Below are positions 1 through 4,792 of a DNA stretch of 6,338 nt, piece after piece. A program made the translations under genes and the position numbers. How positions within the stretch are numbered: the first letter of the stretch is position 1; each line of letters starts with the position of its first letter. The stretch is from JAOUEE01 sp051011595 (GTDB lineage: Bacteria; Actinomycetota; Acidimicrobiia; Acidimicrobiales; SHLQ01), in the NCBI GenBank assembly GCA_051011595.1, contig JBPCTQ010000249.1:1-6338 (forward strand). Direction: 5' to 3'. The notes below the pieces were generated by a model. That model saw only the letters and a program-made list of their open reading frames with translations. It was not told where the DNA came from and did no database searches.

Positions 1-777
1 CTGCGAGATCGACGGCGCCTCCTCCCCTGCCACGTAGGGCACCCCGAGGCCCCCACCCACCGAGAGCTCGGCCAGACCGGTGGGGTTGATGATGCCGGCC
101 AGGATGGCGGCCGACCGGCGGAAGGAGTCGATGGCGAACACCTGCGACCCGATGTGGGCGTGCAGGCCATGCAGCTCTACCGCCAGGCTGGCGTTGGCCC
201 GTTCGATCGCCCGGGCGGCCAGGCCGGTGGACACGGTGAACCCGAACTTCGAGTCGTCCTGCCCGGTGGCCACGAACTCGTGAGTGTGGGCTTCGACACC
301 AGGGGTGAGACGCAGCCAGATGGGTGCCACCTGGGTGGTCTCGGCGTGAATGGCCTCGATGCGGTCGAGCTCGTCGAAGGAGTCGACCACGATGCGCCAC
401 ACCCCGGCGTCGAGCGCCTGGCGCAGCTCGGAATCGGACTTGTTGTTGCCGTGCAGCACCAGGTGTCGGGCGGGGACACCGGCGGCCAGGGCCACATGGA
501 CCTCGCCGCCGGTGGCCACGTCGAGATACAGACCCTCTTCGTGGGCCAGTTGGGCCATGGCGGTGCAGAGAAAAGCCTTGGTGGCATAGGCGACACCCTC
601 ACCGAATGCTTCCCGCGCCTCGCGGCACCGGACTCGCAGGTGGGATTCGTCGTACACGAACAGCGGGGTCCCGAACTCTTCGGCCAGGGCGGCGACGTCG
701 CATCCGCCAACCAGCAGCTGTCCCTCCGGTCCGACCTCGGCGGTGTCGGGGAGCAGCTGGCGGGGCAGGGCGCTCAC
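1..777 (-). CDS. lysA: Diaminopimelate decarboxylase LysA, C-terminus cut off by the window edge
   Basis: This is the cytoplasmic PLP enzyme of the last lysine step, converting meso-diaminopimelate to L-lysine and CO2. The 259 codons visible form the N-terminal part and most of the alanine-racemase-like barrel. Motifs seen: YATKAF with the PLP Schiff-base lysine K67, HGNNK (109-113), HTHEF then ATGQDDSKFG (164-179), HIGSQ (208-212) and VGGGLGVPY (240-248), the glycine loop that holds the PLP phosphate. Family members have roughly 420-460 residues, so about 40% is missing, including the C-terminal beta domain. The GTG start at 777 is chosen because the protein then begins SALPRQLLPDTAEV, typical of actinobacterial LysA. 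It also places the start in a GTGA overlap with the argS stop, which suggests translational coupling. No good Shine-Dalgarno is visible. The identification is firm; the exact start is slightly less so. Confidence 0.96.
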   Translation of the reverse strand, partial: MSALPRQLLPDTAEVGPEGQLLVGGCDVAALAEEFGTPLFVYDESHLRVRCREAREAFGEGVAYATKAFLCTAMAQLAHEEGLYLDVATGGEVHVALAAGVPARHLVLHGNNKSDSELRQALDAGVWRIVVDSFDELDRIEAIHAETTQVAPIWLRLTPGVEAHTHEFVATGQDDSKFGFTVSTGLAARAIERANASLAVELHGLHAHIGSQVFAIDSFRRSAAILAGIINPTGLAELSVGGGLGVPYVAGEEAPSISQ

Positions 778-2375
778 ATCGACTCGGGGGCCGACACCCC
801 GAGCAGATCGAGGCCGATGGCCAAACCGATCCGGGCCGCCTCCACCAGGGCCAGCCGGGCCTGGGTGAGCTCGGGGCTGATGTCGTCACCCACCACATAA
901 CAGTCGTGGTGGAAGCCGTGCACGGTGGCCGCGAACTCGCGCAACCAGGTGCTGATCTTGTGCGGAGCCCGGTCGTGGGCAGCCAACACCACCTGCTCGG
1001 GCAGCTCCGACAGCGAGCGGAGTACGGCCAGTTCGCGTTCGTGGGTGAGCAGGGTGAGGTCGACCGTTTGCCCGTCGGGAGAATCGAAGCCGGCTTCGGC
1101 CGCCTTGCGCTGGATGGAACACAACCGGGCATGGGCCATCTGCACGTAGAAGACCGGGTTCTCCATCACCTGCGCGGCGACCAGGTCGAGGTCGAGGGTC
1201 TGGCGGCTGTCGGCCGACTGGATGAGGTAGGTGAACCGGGCGGCGTCGCCGCCGACCTCGTCGATGATCTCATCGAAGGTGATCATGTCGCCGGCCCGGC
1301 CCGACATACGCACCATCTCGCCGTCCCGTTCGAGGTCGACGAGCTGGGTGATGATGATGTCGAGCTCGGAGGGGTCGTGCCCGAGGGCCTGCATGGCCGC
1401 CTTCATCCGGAGGACGTACCCGTGGTGATCGGCTCCCCAGATGTTGATGAGCGTGTCGGCCCGGCTGAACTTGTCGCGGTGATAGGCGATGTCGGGGGCC
1501 AGGTAGGTGAAGTCGCCGTCGCTCTTGACCAGCACCCGGTCCTTGTCGTCGCCGTAGTCGGTGGTGCGCAGCCAGGTGGCGTCGTCGTCTTCGAAGACCA
1601 CGTCGTGGGACCGGAGGTCGTCGAGGGCGGCTTCGATCTTGCCGTCGGCCACCATCGACCGTTCGCTGAACCACACGTCGAAGTGCACGTTGACCCGTTC
1701 GAGGGTTTCGCGATGACTCTGGAGCGCCCGTTCGTACCCCCAGTCGAGGGGATCGGCATCGGCCGGCATCTCGGCCGCCCAGTCGATGAGGTAGTCACCG
1801 TGGTAGCCGTCCTCGGGTGGCTCCTCGCCTCGGGCGCGCGCCGCCAGCGACTCGGCGAACAGGCCCATCTGCACCCCGCGATCGTTGAGATACGTCTCGC
1901 GGGTGACGGTGTGCCCGCACCGCTCCAGCAACCGGGCCACCGAGTCGCCCAGGCACGCTCCTCGGGCGTGTCCGCCGTGTAGGGGTTTGTTGGGGTTGGC
2001 GCTCACGAACTCGACGTTGACGGTGCCACCATCGCCGGTGTGGCGGGCGTAGCCGTCGGCGCCTTCGGCCACCACCTGACGCAACAAGTCGTGGAGCCAG
2101 CTGTCGTCGAAGTGGAAGTTGACGAAGCCGGGACCGGCCACGTCGACACTCTCGACGTGTGGGGGGGTGTGGGCATTGAGATGATCGGCCAGCTCGGTGG
2201 CCAGCTCACGCGGGTTGCGGCCCGCGTGCTTGGCCGAAGCCAGGGCGATGTTGGTGGACCAGTCTCCGTGTTCGCGTCGGGCCGGCCGCTCGAGATGGAT
2301 GTCGTCGGGTAGCGGGTCCACCCCGAGCGCACCGAGGGCGCTCCGAATGGCGTCGGCCAAGAGGTCTCTGATCAC
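774..2375 (-). CDS. argS: Arginyl-tRNA synthetase (class I)
   Basis: This cytoplasmic enzyme attaches arginine to tRNA-Arg using ATP. The 533 residues are close to the usual 550-590. An N-terminal domain (about 1-115) contains PARREHGDWSTNIAL and GPGFVNFHF, typical of ArgRS. The Rossmann catalytic core follows, with the HIGH-equivalent HGGH (133-136) preceded by SANPNK, then TYLNDRGVQM (161-170), WGADHHGY (313-320) and the KMSKS-equivalent RMSGR (356-360). The C-terminal DALR anticodon-binding domain (about 405-533) starts at PVFYVQMAHAR and ends LLGVSAPESM, a typical ArgRS tail. The GTG start at 2375 gives a normal N-terminus; no Shine-Dalgarno precedes it, but a -10-like hexamer lies seven bases upstream, suggesting leaderless initiation. 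The stop overlaps the lysA start by four bases. In corynebacteria an argS-lysA cluster is reported to respond to arginine and lysine; whether that holds here is unknown. Confidence 0.98.
   Translation of the reverse strand: MIRDLLADAIRSALGALGVDPLPDDIHLERPARREHGDWSTNIALASAKHAGRNPRELATELADHLNAHTPPHVESVDVAGPGFVNFHFDDSWLHDLLRQVVAEGADGYARHTGDGGTVNVEFVSANPNKPLHGGHARGACLGDSVARLLERCGHTVTRETYLNDRGVQMGLFAESLAARARGEEPPEDGYHGDYLIDWAAEMPADADPLDWGYERALQSHRETLERVNVHFDVWFSERSMVADGKIEAALDDLRSHDVVFEDDDATWLRTTDYGDDKDRVLVKSDGDFTYLAPDIAYHRDKFSRADTLINIWGADHHGYVLRMKAAMQALGHDPSELDIIITQLVDLERDGEMVRMSGRAGDMITFDEIIDEVGGDAARFTYLIQSADSRQTLDLDLVAAQVMENPVFYVQMAHARLCSIQRKAAEAGFDSPDGQTVDLTLLTHERELAVLRSLSELPEQVVLAAHDRAPHKISTWLREFAATVHGFHHDCYVVGDDISPELTQARLALVEAARIGLAIGLDLLGVSAPESM
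783..803 (-). promoter_or_regulatory. GC-rich hairpin immediately upstream of the lysA start
   Basis: Read on the minus strand, CTCGGGG (803-797) and CCCCGAG (789-783) form a perfect 7-bp stem around a 7-base loop, with a possible extra G-U pair at 804/782. It ends five bases before the lysA GTG, where a Shine-Dalgarno would normally sit, and lies in the last codons of argS. It could hide the lysA initiation region until ribosomes finishing argS open it. This is inference: the same bases encode the conserved ArgRS C-terminus, so codon constraint alone could explain it. Confidence 0.4.
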
Positions 2376-2381
2376 AGAGCG

Positions 2382-2408
2382 ATGCTACCGGTGCACCGTT
2401 CTGCTCAA
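2382..2408 (-). promoter_or_regulatory. Candidate argS-lysA promoter, leaderless configuration
   Basis: On the minus strand, TAGCAT (2387-2382) fits the TAnnnT -10 pattern common in actinobacteria. If its last T is -7, then +1 is exactly base 2375, the G of the argS GTG, which would make the mRNA leaderless. This fits the lack of a ribosome binding site. A weak -35 match, TTGAGC (2408-2403), has a short 15-base spacer. The -10 is the persuasive part. Confidence 0.5.
2389..2398. repeat. 10-bp perfect palindrome in the argS promoter spacer
   Basis: CGGTGCACCG is its own reverse complement and sits between the candidate -35 and -10 elements of argS, a position where a bound protein would block the promoter. 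Ten-base palindromes arise by chance several times in a sequence this long, so an operator role is only a possibility. Confidence 0.25.
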
Positions 2409-2424
2409 CCCGGCATTCAATGGG

Positions 2425-2452
2425 TCGAAGGACAGATGTGGTGCGCTACGAT
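2425..2452 (+). promoter_or_regulatory. Candidate promoter of tRNA-Arg(CCG)
   Basis: TACGAT (2447-2452) is a good TAnnnT -10 element just upstream of the tRNA. The expected start, near 2459, would leave a 5' leader of about four bases before the mature end at 2463. A partial -35 match, TCGAAG (2425-2430), is 16 bases upstream. It shares the short divergent region with the argS promoter but does not overlap its core elements. Confidence 0.5.
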
Positions 2453-2462
2453 CAGCGCCGCA

Positions 2463-2534
2463 GCCCTCGTAGCTCAGTGGATAGAGCATCGCCCTCCGGA
2501 GGCGTGAGCGCAGGTTCGAATCCTGCCGAGGGCG
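2463..2534 (+). tRNA. tRNA-Arg, anticodon CCG
   Basis: The 72 bases fold as a full cloverleaf. The acceptor stem GCCCTCG/CGAGGGC (2463-2469/2527-2533) is perfect. The D stem is GCTC/GAGC with loop AGTGGATA. The anticodon loop CTCCGGA (2494-2500) reads CCG at 2496-2498, which decodes the arginine codon CGG. The T stem GCAGG/CCTGC encloses TTCGAAT. The known bacterial arginine identity set is present: A20 after the GG of the D loop, C35, and a purine (G) discriminator at 2534. CCA is not encoded, so it must be added enzymatically. The outermost anticodon-stem pair (T2489/T2505, positions 27:43) is mismatched, the one irregularity. The gene diverges from argS, whose product should charge it. Confidence 0.96.
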
Positions 2535-2536
2535 CT

Positions 2537-3925
2537 CTAGTCACCTGTTCCGAGCGGCGGGCGATCGTCGGCCCAGGGCCGGACCGCTTCGATCTGAGCC
2601 GCCAGGGCGAGAAGGGTTGCTTCATCGTGGGGCCGCCCGGCGAATTGCACCGACAGCGGCAGCCCGGCGTCATCGAACCCGGCGGGCACCGAGATGGCCG
2701 GCTGCCCGATCGCGTTCCAGGGGGCGAAGTTGGGAATCTTGCGGCCCGAGGCGTACAGCGTGCGCACTGCGCCTCGTCCGGCCAGCTCCCCCACCCGCAG
2801 CGGTGCCTCCACCGAGCCGGGCGTGAGCACCACGTCGAAGTCGTCGAACACCGTGTTGACCCGGGAGGCCAGGCCGGTCTCGGCTCGTAGCGCCCACCGC
2901 AGCAGAGGCCCGGGTATCCATCGGCCCATCATGGCCATGTGGCGAGTGCGGGTCGAGAGAACGTCGGGGTACGCCTGGGATTCCTCGGCGACCCCGGCCA
3001 GGTAGCGGAAGAGATAGGTGGACGACAGGGTGAACGGGTAGTCGACCTCACGCTCGACGACGGTGTGGCCCAGGTCGCGTAGGACCCCGACCATGACGTT
3101 CACGGCGTCCCGCTGCTGGGTACCCAACCGAGCGGCCAGTGGATACAACGCCGGCGACTTCCACGAGACGGCGATGCGCAGCGGCCGGGCACCCCGGTCC
3201 AGCGCACCGGCGAACCCGCCCGGCGGCAGGTCGCTTGCGGTGGCATCGAGGAAAAGCGCGGCATCGACGACCCTTCGACACAGAGGCCCGTTGACCGAGA
3301 GGCCGTTCCAGCCGGCCGGGTCGTGCCACACCCGACCTCGCTGGGGTTTGATGCCGAACACGCCGGTGAAACCGGCCGGGACGCGTATGGACCCCAGCCC
3401 GTCTGACCCGAGAGCCAGCCCGCACAGCCCGGCGGCCACCGCCGCACCCGACCCGCCGCTCGATCCCCCGGGGCTGAAATCGGTGTTCCACGGATTGCGG
3501 GTGTCGCCCCACGCCGCCGTCTCGGTGAACGGCCACACGGCGAGCTCCGAGCACGTGGTCTTTCCGACGATGACAGCCCCGGCGGCTCGCAGTGCGGCCA
3601 CCACCGGTGCGTCGGCCGCGGCCGGGCTGTCGCCCGCATCGACGCCGTGGGAGGTGCTCACCCCGGCCACGTCGACGTTGTCCTTGATGGCCACCGGAAC
3701 GCCCAGCAACGGCGCCGTTTCACCCCGAGCGGTCAGCTCGTCGGCTTCGGCCGCGGCGGCCATGGCCTGATCGCCGAGCACCACTCGGTAGCTGTTGAGC
3801 TGCGGATCGACAGCCTCGATGCGGGACAGCGTCGCCGCAGTCAGCTCGCGGGTCGACACCTCACAAGCCCGGACCAGCCGCGCCTGCTCGGACGCACCGG
3901 CGAAGCAGAGATCGGTCCCGTCCAC
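2537..3925 (-). CDS. Amidase-signature family hydrolase
   Basis: This is a probable cytoplasmic amide hydrolase of the Ser-cisSer-Lys amidase family; the substrate cannot be told from sequence. From the GTG at 3925 it has 462 residues, normal for the family. The triad is complete: K81 in GVPVAIKDN, cis-Ser S155 in PGGSSGGSGAA, and nucleophile S179 in DGLGSIRVPAGF. The end shows the typical PWNAIGQPAISVPAGF and LPLSVQFAGRP. An in-frame GTG at 3991 would add 22 residues (TQTHEKGKKSRQ...), but these are basic, unlike the family and lack a ribosome binding site; the canonical protein starts near DGTDLCFAG. It stands alone, divergent from the membrane-protein gene, with its stop two bases from the tRNA. 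GatA is unlikely: no gatB or gatC is adjacent and the post-KDN sequence differs. It resembles general actinobacterial amidases of the AmiB/AmiC kind. Confidence 0.93.
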   Translation of the reverse strand: MDGTDLCFAGASEQARLVRACEVSTRELTAATLSRIEAVDPQLNSYRVVLGDQAMAAAAEADELTARGETAPLLGVPVAIKDNVDVAGVSTSHGVDAGDSPAAADAPVVAALRAAGAVIVGKTTCSELAVWPFTETAAWGDTRNPWNTDFSPGGSSGGSGAAVAAGLCGLALGSDGLGSIRVPAGFTGVFGIKPQRGRVWHDPAGWNGLSVNGPLCRRVVDAALFLDATASDLPPGGFAGALDRGARPLRIAVSWKSPALYPLAARLGTQQRDAVNVMVGVLRDLGHTVVEREVDYPFTLSSTYLFRYLAGVAEESQAYPDVLSTRTRHMAMMGRWIPGPLLRWALRAETGLASRVNTVFDDFDVVLTPGSVEAPLRVGELAGRGAVRTLYASGRKIPNFAPWNAIGQPAISVPAGFDDAGLPLSVQFAGRPHDEATLLALAAQIEAVRPWADDRPPLGTGD

Positions 3926-3933
3926 GAGTGGCG

Positions 3934-3939
3934 ACCTTA
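3934..3939 (-). promoter_or_regulatory. Possible -10 element for the amidase gene
   Basis: On the minus strand TAAGGT (3939-3934) matches TAnnnT and ends eight bases before the GTG at 3925, giving a leaderless or nearly leaderless transcript as proposed for argS. No convincing -35 is seen. The alternative reading is a conventional start using GAGGAG (3945-3940), but that lies 14 bases from the GTG, farther than usual. Confidence 0.3.
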
Positions 3940-3994
3940 CTCCTCGCTCCGTTTGACGCGACTTTTTGCCCTTCTCGTGCGTCTGGGTCACTGG

Positions 3995-4001
3995 AAGGGA
4001 G
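3995..4001 (+). promoter_or_regulatory. Ribosome binding site of the membrane-anchored orphan gene
   Basis: AAGGGAG lies eight bases before the ATG at 4010. It is the best Shine-Dalgarno match in the window and fixes this start over upstream in-frame codons that would read antisense through the amidase. It contrasts with argS, lysA and the amidase gene, which lack a clear well-placed one. Confidence 0.75.
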
Positions 4002-4009
4002 AACGGTCG

Positions 4010-4792
4010 ATGAGAGACACCATCCGTTCATTGGGAATGCTCGTGATCGGCGGCGCCATCGCGCTGTTCGTGGCCGCCACCGGAATCGTGCAGTTCGGCT
4101 GGCCCTGGGATGTCGATGAGGTGGCCAGCATCGACACCACCGTGGTGGTGGAAGAACCGGCCCAGGTGTTCGAGATCGAGGCCGTTCGTCTCGACTGTCG
4201 AGCCCGAGTGCATGCCGAGGTTCCCCTGGAAGGCCGCCGCGAGCACCGCCTGTTCGGGCAGGTCTATCGCACCGACACCATCGAGATGACCGCCATCGGC
4301 GACGTCGACACCTGCGTCGACCCCGATCTGGTGCAGATCGCCGAAGGCCCCGACGGCAAGTTCTCGGTGACCGTGCCGGCCGAAGCCATCGAGTTCGTGC
4401 GACCCCGGGTCGACATGGAACGCACCAGCGGTTCGGTGTCGGTCAACAAGGGTCTGGTCGGCAAGGTCACCGACGTGTTCCCCTGGGTCGGCGAGAACAA
4501 CGGCCTCACCACCGAGGCCTACACCTACGCACAACGGGTGATCGGCGGCAGCGAGTGCATGGAGGCGGCCTACCGGACCACCTCACGGATGCTCACTGAC
4601 GCCTACCGGGCCCAGATGCGGGCCCAGGGCGGCGACCCGGCCGCCATCGAGGTGACCATCGACGGCTCCCCCCAGTTCGGTGGGCGCGCCGAGACCACGT
4701 CCGAAGACATCGACCTCGAAGTCACCGCGGCCGGCACCACCTGCACGGTGGCCGCCGACGCGGTGGGTGCACCGAGGGTCAGCTCTTCTTGA
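4010..4792 (+). CDS. Membrane-anchored extracytoplasmic protein of unknown function, four cysteines
   Basis: I do not recognise this 260-residue protein with confidence. A short basic N-terminus (MRDTIRS) is followed by one hydrophobic segment (about 8-31), predicting an N-in anchor or uncleaved signal with the rest outside the membrane; there is no lipobox cysteine. The remainder alternates beta-like stretches (FEIEAVRLDCRARVHAEV, GKFSVTVPAEAIEFV) with a probable helix (about 168-205, ending SRMLTDAYRAQMRAQ). Cysteines C63, C102, C183 and C245 all fall in the presumed exported part and could form two disulfides. The pattern of an early strand pair, a VTVP-type strand and a later helix loosely recalls DUF4230 proteins, but only by eye. 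The ATG is supported by AAGGGAG eight bases upstream. The gene overlaps the isocitrate lyase gene tail to tail by 14 bases and diverges from the amidase; neither neighbour suggests a role. It is probably real: strong RBS, membrane segment and non-repetitive composition. Confidence 0.85.
   Translation: MRDTIRSLGMLVIGGAIALFVAATGIVQFGWPWDVDEVASIDTTVVVEEPAQVFEIEAVRLDCRARVHAEVPLEGRREHRLFGQVYRTDTIEMTAIGDVDTCVDPDLVQIAEGPDGKFSVTVPAEAIEFVRPRVDMERTSGSVSVNKGLVGKVTDVFPWVGENNGLTTEAYTYAQRVIGGSECMEAAYRTTSRMLTDAYRAQMRAQGGDPAAIEVTIDGSPQFGGRAETTSEDIDLEVTAAGTTCTVAADAVGAPRVSSS

Noticed and set aside
324..1982. A 552-codon open frame on the plus strand, antisense to argS and lysA.
   Set aside because: It runs opposite two genes with full family motifs, is arginine- and proline-rich in its first part, then hydrophobic and acidic in a pattern set by the opposite codons. 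Long antisense open frames are expected in G+C-rich coding DNA.
2553..2588. A possible stem-loop after tRNA-Arg (AGCGG 2553-2557 with CCGCT 2584-2588, and an inner GGGC/GCCC stem) as a terminator.
   Set aside because: It has no T-run, has weak internal pairing and lies in amidase coding sequence; such stems are frequent in G+C-rich DNA.
2537..3925. The amidase as GatA of the tRNA-dependent amidotransferase, suggested by the adjacent tRNA.
   Set aside because: gatB and gatC are not adjacent, the sequence after KDN is unlike GatA, and the tRNA neighbour is tRNA-Arg, which the Gat system does not use.
3953..3982. A TTGACG -35-like hexamer (3953-3958) upstream of the orphan gene.
   Set aside because: No TAnnnT -10 lies 16-19 bases downstream, so I do not call a promoter. 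The real one for this gene is not apparent.
3926..3991. The longer amidase start at the GTG of 3991.
   Set aside because: The 22 extra residues are basic and unlike family N-termini, with no ribosome binding site; the protein aligns with expectation from 3925.
3647..4009. Upstream extension of the orphan membrane protein from an ATG at 3647.
   Set aside because: It would read antisense through the amidase N-terminus and bury the membrane segment mid-protein, while the ATG at 4010 has a strong, well-spaced ribosome binding site.
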